From NCBI GenBank assembly GCA_964304625.1, contig OZ199838.1, positions 4,650,001-4,714,000 of the forward strand: a stretch of 64,000 nucleotides of DNA, written 5' to 3'. Shown here in pieces: positions 1 to 10,374 of the stretch. The notes beneath the pieces were generated by a model that was not told where the DNA came from, did not search any database, and saw only the letters and a list, made by a program, of their open reading frames with translations. Position numbers and translations under genes: made by a program. Origin of the DNA: Kudoa neothunni. Its lineage: Eukaryota > Cnidaria. The first letter of the stretch is position 1. Every line of letters begins with the position of its first letter.

Positions 1-321
1 ACCAAAAAATAACGTTCTAGGTAACACTCTAATGGGATTTAAATAATTCGGGAATGAAAAAATACGACGCTGACCTTAACTTATTCAGCGTTGTTGCCGA
101 GCCACGAAATTTTTAAATGAACGTCGGGATTGGAACACTCCCTCAAAGAAATGATCATAATTTTAATTTCATAATCCAAATCGTTAAAGTATATTGCTTA
201 AAAATTTTTAGTTATTTCGTTTCTACGAGTTAATTCGAAACTTCAATATGTTTTTTCAATGCAATTAAAAAACGTTTCTAGGCGAAATCTTCCCCAAGCA
301 ACGATGGGCAGTTCCCGCTAG
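1..321 (+). mobile_element. Helitron 3' end (body continues off the left edge)
   Basis: The right end reads CCAAGCAACG...GGGCAGTTCCCG and stops in CTAG followed by T, the usual Helitron 3' terminus and insertion context. A diverged direct copy lies at 37735-38053 and also ends in a CTRR-T context. The two copies align for about 320 bp with scattered substitutions and small gaps. No Rep/helicase coding is visible here. Confidence rests on the terminus and the second copy. Confidence 0.6.
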
Positions 322-473
322 TATTCAATAATTTTTCATTATTTCTTTAAAGAAGGTACTAAATTTGATGTCTTTATTTTTTTACGGTACATATAATCCG
401 ATATGATGTCATATAATGACTCTTCATTTTAATTTGCAATGCTCCGGTACCCTCTTTTAAAACCTCCCTACCT

Positions 474-842
474 ATGGAGATTTTATTTGTACGTACGCCA
501 ATACCAAAAAAACGAATATTTGTGGCAAACTGTATCATGACAAAATCATACATTATTCAGACGATTGTAACCCCTTTATTTTACTGCCAGATTATAGAAT
601 TCTCTTCCGCATTATTAAGAACAATTTTTCCATGGGCAGAATTGCCTCTTCTCTTGGGATTTTTGAAAAAACATTCATCTTACTCATCTAATTCACCAAT
701 AATTCAATATATTTCCGTTTATCGTCCCAGTTTCATTGATCTGGACAACGACATTTCCACCGCCAATTTTTTACGCTCATCCATAATCTTCAACGTAAGA
801 ATATTTCTCAACAATTCAGTTCAATCATTTATAGTTTTTTGA
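474..842 (-). pseudogene. possible Merlin/IS1595-type transposase scrap
   Basis: The plus-strand open frame here is probably a shadow. On the minus strand around 590-800 a frame reads KIGGGNVVVQINET, which resembles the IGG...VVEIDES stretch around the first catalytic residue of IS1595/Merlin DDE transposases. The downstream frame is interrupted several times. A chance match in AT-rich DNA is possible; better Merlin remnants lie at 32.6 and 60.1 kb. Confidence 0.3.
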
Positions 843-1395
843 GAAAAGAATTCCGACATGCTTTTGTATATCATCGCAGACAACCTTAATAAGGTGAATT
901 TTTACGAGGAAAAATACAAATAGTTTTCATTTCGACAGTTTGGAATGCCGATAAATTGGGCCAACTCGTAAATTTTGATTTATTAAGCAATAAGGATAAG
1001 GATATCGGAAAAAACAGATCTTGACATCTTTTATTTCATACAAGAAGCATCATTGTCCCACATATTCATTTTCCTCTGATGAAATCAGACCAAGATACTG
1101 CAAAATTTTAATAGTATAAATTGTACCTATCATAAAAAATGCAAAATTCGTCATACTGATGGGATCATTATTTTTTAAACTAAAATTTATCACCACGTCC
1201 CTCTCCCCCCATTTTCCGAGTGCGCTACGCTGATTCCCGAGTACATCCCCGTTATGTAAAGAATAGCCAAATTTTTAATATCCTGGCTTTTATTTTTCAG
1301 ATATTGACTTAAAATATTTTAGTGAATATTATTTTTCATTTACTGTAATCATACCATGCACGATTTTATCAACCGTACATACAAATCAAATACAG

Positions 1396-2905
1396 CAGGT
1401 AACCGGTTTCACGCACTTCTTCAGGGACCAGGAAGAAAGTGCGTAAAATTGGTCAAGCCCGGTTATACATCACGCTAGTGAGCTCGCATCAACGTGAAAT
1501 TTATTTGTTATTCAATATTGGAAGATAAACATGTTTAAATGAAAAATCGAATAAATTATGTTTGAGAGAATCTTAAATATCGACTCGTCCGCTGCATTAA
1601 AAATAATTTTTGTCTATTATCATGGATCCTAAAAAATGATTTTAATTCCTTCAAATGCTCCGAAGCTTTTTTGCAGGTAATAATGTTGTTTCTGGGGAAT
1701 TCTTCCACATTGTGTGTCCCATCCGTATCAGATTGTTCTGCATCATCAGCAATAAAATCTCAAAAAATATAATTAAAATAAAATTATCAAATATCTTACT
1801 GATGTCTATTATTAGATCATTTTTGTCGGAAAAGTCAAAATCGTTATAATTGAGAGCTACGTATGATTCCTCTTCTTTTATCATTTCGGTTATTTCATTT
1901 TCAATCAAATCGCCAGCAACTTTTTCATCATTATCGACTAATAAATCATCCTGAGTTGAGGCAGATCTTAACGATGAAAGTCCTTCTTTTATGAAACAAT
2001 TTGTGATTGTATTTTTAGAAACGCTCTCCCAGGCGGTTTTAATTAATCCCACATCTTCTAAAATGTTTGGAGGAGTTAGCTCTATTCCCATTTCAGCACA
2101 ACAAATGAATCGTTCTATCATCGACGTTTTGTAGCATGATTTAAAGATATGGATGACGCCCTGATCTAGCGACTGCAAAACGCTAGTGGTGTTTTGGGGG
2201 GAAAATATTAATTTTGCGTTAGAAAAATCTTTTTGTCTTGTTTAATAAAGTCATCATTAATTTTCAAAATGTATCTCAAGAAAATATCCTGAGTCATCCA
2301 AGCCTTTTTGTTGGATTCGAATCAAAACGGTAACTTCTTAATATTCTTGAAACAACGTGATTTTTTAGTCCTTCTCATGTTGTTCTCGGATGAATGAATA
2401 TAACTGTTACCTGAAGAACCATTACAGAATAAATTGAGAAGTATTTGCCACGCTGTTGTTGATATAACAAACACGTCTGATCAATGTTGTAAATGCAATC
2501 CTCTGAATATCCATTACAAAGTGCTCCAATTTTACACATCCATCCTGCTGTAGTTTTGGGATCAACGTTGCCAAATTCACCGTGAAAATTAACATTTTTA
2601 ATATTATATCTTTTTTCAGAGCAACTAAACCATCTATGCGTTACAGTTTATGGAAAATTTTGACAGTATTTTCTCTCATTTTTAAAATTCTTTTGAGAGT
2701 CGTAATTGAGAACAATTAAAAATGTTTGGTGGTAGCGGCTTTCGCATCTTTTTGCGATAAATTATCATAATACTTAATTATATTATATTAATCTGTTAAA
2801 GTTCGAATTCTCTGTGCTTTTCTAATCATTAAAATAAAAAAATAACACAATTATCAACAAACTCAACTCCAAAAAAGTGCGTGGAACCGGCAATCACGTG
2901 ACATT
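1396..2905 (-). mobile_element. Tigger/pogo-type DNA transposon, copy 1 (broken)
   Basis: The left terminus CAGCAGGTAACCGGTTTCAC follows a TA; the opposite end near 2880-2905 has a matching but decayed CCGGTTCCACGCACTT. The 175-codon minus-strand frame at 1651-2178 begins with SLDQGVIHIFKSCYKTSM, like the QPLDQGVI block after the DDE core of Tigger/CENP-B-like transposases, and continues into an acidic tail. The preceding DDE part (2200-2700) is recognisable but not open. A further terminal-repeat-like segment ends at 3046, so this end may be a composite. A near-identical inverted copy lies at 11880-13372. Confidence 0.75.
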
Positions 2906-3329
2906 TGTGTACGTTATTTCACAGCTTTACAATTTTATTTTTCAATAAAAACTGATATAATTGCGTATAAAAATTATTATTGAATCAAAATTTCATCTCA
3001 GTCAAAATAAATAGCTTTTAAAAAGTGCGTGAAACCGGTTACCTACAGGCGTCCAAATCTTAGGGTTTTTTTCTTATTCACAAATTTGTGGACTATTGAA
3101 TGCTTTGAGATCAGTTAAAAATAATAAGTTTTAGAATTAGGTAGAATAATCATATTTAACGTTTTAGTAATGGAGAGAAATAAAATTATTCTTATTATTC
3201 TGTGATTGTATTTGGGTATTTCAACGCTGTCTTAGAATTTTATAGTTTTTGTAATAACATATTTTTAAGTTATTGGCGTATATTATTTTAAATTATGCGT
3301 GAAATTTCAAAAGTAACTCAAAAAGAGCG
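2906..3329. other. Tigger-end fragment and AT-rich spacer
   Basis: 2906-3046 ends in GTGCGTGAAACCGGTTACCT, a second inverted terminal-repeat copy of the neighbouring Tigger family. The rest, to about 3330, is AT-rich with no coding signal I can support. Confidence 0.4.
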
Positions 3330-3775
3330 TGGGATAATATGTGCACCGATTAAGAGTGGTTAAAAGTAGATTTAAAAGATTGGCTTGATCAAGACGCTAA
3401 GGATAGAAATTCCAGCTATTGCAAATGTTGGACAAGATTTGTCGTCAATGAACACAGTAAAAACTAAATAATGCAACTCATCAAAGGCTGAAACTGTAAA
3501 ATGTAAACTTCTGGCAAAGCGGTTGATCAGAAGAAATAATAATACGTGTTTGACGTCGTATCCAATAAATAAACTAATACATGATGTGAGCAGCGGTGTT
3601 ATGAGACAGTGATACCTTGAGTGTTTGATAAATCGATCACCTTCCTAACTTAGGGTTGTGAAGATGATGAAGACGATTCGATTGACGACAATAATTAGAA
3701 AACGAGTTTAAAATAAAAATTTTTTGTTATTTTAATAATATTATTGCGTTTTCTTTGCGACCTTGGGTTTTTTGA
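3330..3775 (+). repeat. BED/hAT-like repeat, copy 1
   Basis: Aligns directly to 14165-14535 over most of its length at roughly 80-85% by eye. One frame reads DLKDWLDQDAKDRNSSYCKC and is followed further on by a KK-rich segment. This recalls the WL...D...YCK.C zinc-finger-like head found on hAT-related transposase ORFs. The frame is broken in both copies. The assignment rests on a short motif and is tentative. Confidence 0.4.
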
Positions 3776-4470
3776 GAGTTCTACCTTCGATTTTTTGGCA
3801 GAAAATTATTTTTTACATGGAAAAATTCATTTAGATTAAATTAATGAACTTAAACTTAAGTAATACGTTCAACAAGTAGTAAATTCTGTATGAGAAAGCA
3901 AAAGTGCATACCAGCCGTCACCCATTGTATTATAAACCACACTACGGTATATCTACGGCGCGTTTCTATGTTTATCCTTCATTTTTTAACTAGCTGCCAT
4001 ATTGATATAACGACATAAACTCATTAACTGTTTAACTATGGTAGAAAAAATAAAGAAACCGCTTAATTTAATCATCTGCCCGAATCAAAAAGTACGTAAG
4101 ATCGATCCACGCGTGACTTTTATTTTTCGTTTTTTCGTAATAACATAGCTTATAAATTATTTAATGCGAATAATTGTAATATTATATAATTTTTACAACC
4201 ATCTCAACCATGAGTGAACCTTTAATATGTAAAATAACTAATGTATGCACCACCGGTTCATTACTGTATCTCGTAACAAATCAATCACATGACTCAGGTT
4301 AGCATGGTTGCTAAAAACCTTCTCTTTTGAACATTTTTAATTGATTAAAAATTATTATGCATACAAAAACGATTTTATTAGTTTTCATTGTTAGCGTGAT
4401 AACAGTGATTTAATTTATCTCAATTTAAAATTCATTTTAATTTACGATATGCGTACGCATTAATTTTCAA
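3776..4470. other. intergenic, AT-rich
   Basis: No supported gene, RNA or repeat. It holds the upstream region of the mS33 gene; no promoter motif stands out. Confidence 0.5.
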
Positions 4471-4978
4471 ATGACTAGTAAATGGTCTGCCTTTTCTAAA
4501 TCGTATTTCGGTAATGTATTATCTAATGGAAAAAGAATTCTAGGAAAAGACCAAAGTTTATATTCGCACAAGTAGTTGTGTGGAAAAATTTATTTAATTC
4601 GGTTTAAATGTTCCCATATATTTTTAGATACTGGCGAATAATTAATTTCTACAAAAGTGATCCGAATCCAGAATTTACATCTCCATCATACCATCCAAAT
4701 ATGCAGGGTTACAGTCAACTTTTGTTGAAGTTGAGGAGTTATGGTCTATTCCAAGATGAAAGGCTTGTACTACGAAATTCTAATAGATCTCATACCTGAA
4801 TAGTTTAGCACTGAAATTTGTTATCTAGGATTTCAAAGATGAGACAAAATATTTGAGAGAACATAAAAAATTAAGAAAAGGTTATAATTTGTATTTTTTG
4901 GGTGATGATTTTAATTGGTTATTTTTAGAAGAGGCAACGAAAAGAAAAACAGAAGAAAAGAAAAATAAAAAGAAGTAA
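4471..4978 (+). CDS. MRPS33: mitochondrial small ribosomal subunit protein mS33 (four exons)
   Basis: Exons 4471-4571, 4628-4766, 4829-4880 and 4929-4978 join to 342 nt, a 113-residue protein; the human protein is 106 aa from memory. Introns are 56, 62 and 48 bp, all GT-AG, and every phase matches. The family signature is in the second half: residues about 59-83 include YHPNMQGYSQLLLKLRSYGL then FQDERLDFKDE, matching the WYP..HTY.ELM..LR.LGLYRDEH.DF.DE block of MRPS33. The end is the expected Lys-rich tail (KRKTEEKKNKKK). The protein belongs to the mitochondrial small ribosomal subunit and should act in the matrix. The start is the first ATG of the open frame (MTSKWSAF...). It looks intact. 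No single exon covers even half the protein, so it is easily missed. Confidence 0.9.
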
Positions 4979-5500
4979 CTTAAAAATTCTGCTTGAATCC
5001 AGCAGATTTCTGGGGCGATTTTTAGTCTTTATCAAATTCCAAATATACCACTGATAAATGTGACTGTTTTTATGATAACTTTCGGTGCATTTTAACTCAA
5101 TATCGTTATTTTTTATTTTTATCCCCTCATTAAAAATATGTTTATCCGTTGATTACCTAGTTTAAGAAAGTATTTTTCCTTTTTAATTATCAAATTCGTC
5201 TTTACATATGATAAGAGGTTGGCTTGAACTAAAGGAGGACCTGAGACCAATGTTCACTCATGATGAAATACTGAGAAGTTCGGATATTAGCTTATTGTTA
5301 TATAATTAGTTATTTAAAGTCTATGATTTTGATTATTTTTATTAATAAATAAATATTTTAATTGGGTCGCAAACTGTAAAATTTATATTCTTTGAAATAT
5401 TTCATTAATGTTTGATATCGTCTTTGTCTTGTGAATTAAAACTATTATAAGATAATCAGCCGGAAAGTGGTTAATTTTTAATAACTCTATTGTGTGTAAA
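4979..5500. other. spacer downstream of mS33
   Basis: Contains a 33-codon open frame (5208-5309, MIRGWLELKEDLRPMF...) that I cannot assign and do not call. AATAAATAAAT at about 5340-5352 could serve as a polyadenylation signal for mS33. Confidence 0.35.
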
Positions 5501-5839
5501 ATGGAACAAGCCATGGAGGCCGGCGCATCCAAACTTACGTCAGGTTTGCTTCACTTGTGGTACATTAAACGTCCATTGCACCTCCTAAAATAATGAATTG
5601 AAATTTATATTTAATTTTTTGAGGCCAAACAAAAATACAACAAAAAGTAAATATGTTAAATATCAATCAGATGTGACTAAGTTCAATATGGAGAGTTTAA
5701 TCATAATTTTTTTCAATTTTATGAATGAAAACCCGATCTACGTATTTTTATCCGTGTTTCTTATATGAATATTCAGTTCGAAACAAACTTTAAATTATTC
5801 AACGATGTTTTTGTTCCAAACCTATTTAGCCACTACTAG
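5501..5839 (+). CDS. hypothetical small spliced gene
   Basis: Candidate exons 5501-5559, 5624-5741 and 5777-5839 give 240 nt (79 residues) with matching phases. Introns would be 64 bp (GTACAT...TTGAG) and 35 bp (GTATTT...TTCAG). The start is MEQAMEAGASKLTSGLLHLW and the middle carries a hydrophobic run (SLIIIFFNFM). I recognise no family. The 35-bp intron is shorter than any other here; without it the frame ends in a TGA about 30 nt into that intron. It could be a chance frame. Its location just after mS33 in repeat-free DNA favours a real gene mildly. Confidence 0.35.
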
Positions 5840-6309
5840 TTCACATTAACTAATCGATGTTATCAAGCTTATATCAAAGTTTATCTTTTTGTTTAAATCA
5901 AAAGGATTATTCTAATTCCAAACAAGGTTTCTTTATTGAATCTTTTAAATCGCAATTATTTAAAAAGCATTGTTAAGAAATCTTATGAAAGTAACTTAAC
6001 ATTCAGTGTTGTTTCAAAGTTGGTGAATTAAAAGATTTCCAGCCTTACTTGAAAGTTATATCTGCAATATGCTATAATAGATCATAGTTCTTCCGCTTAA
6101 TATATAATGTATTTTGGAAGGTTTAAATCAACTAATATATTGTGGCCCGATCATATGAAAAGCCACTATTACACATAACTAGAGCTTAAAACAAAATCAG
6201 GAAAATTAGCCCTGCATTTGATTTAATAAATTTGGGGATAAACTGAAGGACACAAAATAGTCAGATAAAATTTTAAAAACACGGAAAATCTCATGATATT
6301 TTTTACATG
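5840..6309. other. intergenic, AT-rich
   Basis: Nothing that I can support on either strand. Confidence 0.5.
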
Positions 6310-6694
6310 GTAAAACCCCTGGCTCAACTCATTAGGTTGTGGAGTTATAGTTGGTTAGATAACCCCATTAACGCTGAAGACACTGCAGGGCGAGTAACAT
6401 CTACCCCCTCGCCCCTTATCTTTCTGCAGTAATGTGGGAGTTTAACCCATTAGTTATCCTCTTTTCGGGAAACCACCACCCCAAACCCGATCCATAATGG
6501 CTTTGGCTCTACAGAGATTTCAAGCATGTAAGTATGTGAATCCCCGACTACTCAAACGTCTAATCCAACCTCCACTGCTAGACCGAACTTTAACAGCAGC
6601 TTCCATTACGGGATAGAGACACATTCGTACGGGAATCGAACCCAGTACCTCAAAATATTGATTCCAATCACTACACCACTGGGCTATCTGTCCT
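6310..6694 (-). mobile_element. tRNA-derived SINE
   Basis: Read on the minus strand from 6694, the head has a tRNA-like A box TAGCCCAGTGG (6677-6687) and B box GGTTCGATTCC (6632-6642) about 34 bp apart, the spacing of an internal Pol III promoter. A GC-richer body of about 300 bp follows, unlike the surrounding AT-rich DNA. I do not recognise the body or tail. No cloverleaf-closing 3' half of a true tRNA is present, so it is a SINE rather than a gene. Confidence 0.8.
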
Positions 6695-6858
6695 CGGCCA
6701 AAAAGTCTCAGGAGAATTTCAAGACAGCTACTGGTTTAGCCACCAATCAAATCATAATTTGAACGTAGGGCAAAAATTAACCCTATATTGCGACCCCTTG
6801 GCCTTTTCTGTATGCATTTCAAATACATTAAATGTTTTACATTGATGGTGTGCATTAA

Positions 6859-7307
6859 TCTACTATATATATAAATTTCTTATGTCTGTCAGTGAGTGTT
6901 GCAGGTACGTGCCGTGGGTATTTGCTCTGGGTAGGCAGCCGGTGCCTTGGTACAAGAAAATTAATTTGGATTTAATGATTAAGAATTATTGCTCAATAAA
7001 TTTAGTAATAGTTTATTTACCGGGAATTGTAATTCTTATGTTGTATTTGTAGCCTAAAAATAAAATATTACAATTATAAATCGAATTTTTGAGGATTTTG
7101 AAATATTTACGTAATTAAATTAACGTTTATGCGTGAGAATGCAATTAATTTATATTCCAACGATTTATTTGAAATCTGGACGTCTCTTTATCAAATTAAA
7201 TAGATTACAATAATAATTGAACGATACATTTTTACATTTTAATGATTTATATATCATGAAATTAATAATACTCCATTCCTTACAATTATCATGGAGGGAA
7301 TATCTAG
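6859..7307 (+). mobile_element. Helitron-like non-autonomous element
   Basis: Starts TCTACTATATATATAAATTT after an A, typical of Helitron 5' ends. It ends in CTAG before a T, with a hairpin CTCCAT/ATGGAG (14-nt loop) just upstream of the end. It shares no obvious internal sequence with the Helitrons at 18.8 and 49.4 kb. The ends were chosen by motif; another 3' end cannot be excluded. Confidence 0.5.
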
Positions 7308-7499
7308 TTAACGCCATAAAACATTCTTAATTTAAATTTTCGGCCCTGTCCTATGCTACATAGACATCTAAATTAGTTAACAAAGAGATTATTTTTACAA
7401 CATTTTAGAATACAAACCAATAATGTTTTGATAGGTCAAAATAAAGAGGATAAATTATTGGTGTAAGTTAAAATTACAAAAATATCTGAAAGTTGGTGT

Positions 7500-8640
7500 T
7501 TTGTATCTTTCTACTCATAAAGGAAACCCATTCTTCTTTCTTTTGCAGTAGCAAAGATATCAAGCACTTTTTCATAGAAATTGAAGGCTGGGTCTTGTTC
7601 CATTTGGTTAAGTCTTCCTTTTTCGATCGATATTAATGCAAGGGAAGAAAGTTGTTGGTTTGTCGTCCAGTTTCTGGTGGAGCTTTAATTCGTTTCAGTG
7701 CAGAAAACGACCGTTCCATAGAAACAGTTGTTGCAGGAATCGTTAAAATTAATTGTAACGTTTTACAACTTAAGGAAATGTTTGATCCAATTGAATTTGG
7801 GAGATAAAATCGAGCAATTTTGTAGGGGACTCTTCATTGAATACGTGAGCATTATAAATTCCGGCCAAGTCAGCTTTTAGTCTTAAATGTCAAAAAATTT
7901 TCATAATTCCTTTGCAGACTTTAAAGAGCACTTGTGTCGATTTGGCATGATAAATTTTCAAAGTTATTTCCATTAATCAATGAAAAAACTTGAGATTTTC
8001 GAAATCATTAAATCTCGCCCTTTCATTTTTTGTGTCACATTGAGAGCGAAGGATGGATCTAATTAAGTTATTTTCTTGACAGTATTTTTCGAAATTATAA
8101 TACAATACATAATGTCTACAAATTTTTGTCTGCTATATATTGAAAAGCGCGTCAGTTAACCCCAAAATTTCATTATATATCATCAGTCAAAAGTACGTCG
8201 AGTCGTTTTTTAGGTGATTGTAAAGTCCAATATTTCGATGTAAAGTGTCTGAATCTCGAAATGAGGGATTACTGTTTATATTGAAGAAAAGTTTGCAAAG
8301 ATCACCGTGATACTCTAATATCATCCGCACTAATTTTGAATCTGAATTCCATCTCGTTGCCGCTGGAATGCGTTTCTGCATAATCTTATCAAGAAATAAG
8401 ACCCGTTTAGTTGAATTTTTTGAAGAAATATGAAAGCGCTTCATTAGTCATGAAAAAGCTCGTACAATCAGGAATAATTTTGGCCGATCGTGACAACACA
8501 AGGTTTCACTTATGGACATAACAGTGAATAAACGGCGCGGTCGATATCTTTTGTTTAACTTTTGACTAAATTTCGGTACACCATCGCCTGTTCTGTCACG
8601 AAGAATATTAAATCCAGTGAAAACGCCCCATCTTTTTTTT
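7500..8640 (-). mobile_element. hAT transposon, ZMYM/DUF4371-like transposase (broken)
   Basis: The 8187-8444 frame contains AATRWNSDSKLVRMI, the TRW...R...V motif of hAT transposases. Downstream on the same strand near 7690-7745 a frame reads TIPATTVSMERSFSALKRI, the hAT dimerisation domain (PATTASSERSFSALRRLK). Between them the frame is broken. Upstream (about 8470-8600) residues resembling the SETLCCHD...F block continue the family. Terminal repeats were not found. Confidence 0.75.
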
Positions 8641-9006
8641 TCTGTTAAGTTTCCTCAAAAAATTATTTTGAGTTGATTTAAAAATTTTTAGAAAATTCTA
8701 GCGATAGAATTTGGAGTAAATTTACATTTATCATTCAACTGTAATCCAGTTCAAGACTGTTCGGCTTAAGGTTCGTGACTCACAACGAAAAATAGAGCCT
8801 AACGTTAAATAGCCTAAAAAAACAAGTTTGAAATTAATCATATAATTTTAAAATTTACAGGATGGATAATTATTACGATTGATCGCAATCATAGCATATT
8901 CTAGATGTTTTTTTATCATTTTGGCGAGAACAGAAGACACAGCGCTCTTTTTTTAGGGTGGTTGGTATATTCTTTAAATTATTTATGCTTTGGAATTTTG
9001 TTCTTT

Positions 9007-10374
9007 TTAACCCTCCCGGGACCAAGCGGGGTCTATCGTGACCCCATTTTCGATAAATCATATTTTTATGAATGAAAGCCTCATAGGCTTCAGTATAAAA
9101 TTCACATAATCTTAGAAAATATATTAATATACTAAATAAACTTAAATTTTTGAAAAATATTAGAATTTGTCCTAGAAAAAATGTTTGTAGTATAATTGAA
9201 CACGTGTTCTCCATACGTCCACATACTTCATGCTACAACTTCATATTAAAATTATTAATAGATAAAAATAAACAACGACAAATTATCGCAATTAGTATAT
9301 ATTAAACGTTCAATGATGGTACAAATTGTATGTTTTCCTTTTTCCTATCAAAGGATTACGATGACGTCAAAGATTAAATTAAGATTTATCGGTTATATGT
9401 ATTTTAAACGGTGGGGTTAAACAAAGTATATTATTTCATTTTAGATGATTAATTTAAGAATAAATTTATATTTAGGAATGCGTTTTGATAACGATATCAA
9501 TAATTTTGGGCTAAACTACAGTATACGTGTATCAACTTCGGGGGGAGGGGGAGCACCGTAACTTGTTGGTAAATATTTGCGCCAGACTTTCAAGGGTCAT
9601 TATCATTTGCATTTAAAATATAGTTTAGAACTATTTGATAAATGTATTGATATTGGCGAAACGCCTAATTCACAGAATTTATTGATCCACGGAAAAAATC
9701 ACGATGTGCATTTTGTTAACGAAATATTAATCAAAAAATTAATATACGGTGCTATATCTACAAGGGACCTATTTTCTCATCGCACAGATTCAAAAAAAAC
9801 TTTTCTTGACGCCAGCCATGTAGTTTAGAAACTGAGTGATGTTATCTTTGACAAAAACTTGCTTTCCCTCTAGGAAACTCCGGAATTAATGTGATTTATT
9901 CTTAAATAAATCTATTTTAAATTTTCATATTTAATTTATTTATTTTGGATGTATAGACATACTCAAACATTTACAACTATGATCCGTACTTAAACTTACT
10001 TTCAATTTTGTGATTAACGACTTTTCCCGAAAACCATGCCTGATGCCTTGTAAGGTCGCTTGTGTTCATTTCTTTTCTATATTTGATTGAACCGCATTAT
10101 TTTACCTCCAGAAACTTTCAACAATGTAAATACAATAAAACATGTATTTGAAACCTAGAATAACAAGCGTCTTAACGTAGATGTTTATAATATTTAATCG
10201 AAGAATTAATTGCATTTTTCTCAGCTTTATTCCCTTTAAAGCGAACTTCTAATCGGTTAATATAGCTGTGTGGTGAGTAATAATTACAAGAATAACTTTT
10301 GGGGTCAAAAATGACCCCCATGGGCACATACTGAATTTTTCGACTCATGGTCCTTTGACGGTTGAACCAGTTAA
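9007..10374. mobile_element. nested TTAA (piggyBac-type) non-autonomous element
   Basis: Flanked by TTAA at 9007-9010 and 10371-10374. Inside each end is a short palindrome of GGGGTC...GACCCC type (left about 9028-9045, right about 10297-10315). The left end TTAACCCTCCCGGGACCAAG resembles the left end of the element at 19.75 kb. It carries no recognisable transposase; an 83-codon open frame (9577-9828) is of unknown origin. It interrupts the piggyBac 1 transposase exactly at a TTAA. Confidence 0.7.
9577..9828 (+). other. unassigned open frame inside the nested TTAA element
   Basis: About 84 codons without ATG at the start, reading HLHLKYSLELFDKCIDIGET and later HDVHFVNEILIKKLIYGAIS. The composition looks protein-like rather than AT noise, but no family is recognised. 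It might be a captured host exon or chance. Confidence 0.25.

Noticed and set aside
474-842. 122-codon plus-strand open frame
   Set aside because: No family resemblance; the opposite strand carries a transposase-like motif, so the open frame is more likely a shadow.
5208-5309. 33-codon ATG frame MIRGWLELKEDLRPMF...
   Set aside because: Too short, no splice partners found and no family; left as a remark in the spacer.
6623-6694. Candidate tRNA gene
   Set aside because: A and B boxes are present but the sequence continues into a long repeat body without a tRNA acceptor stem; called SINE instead.
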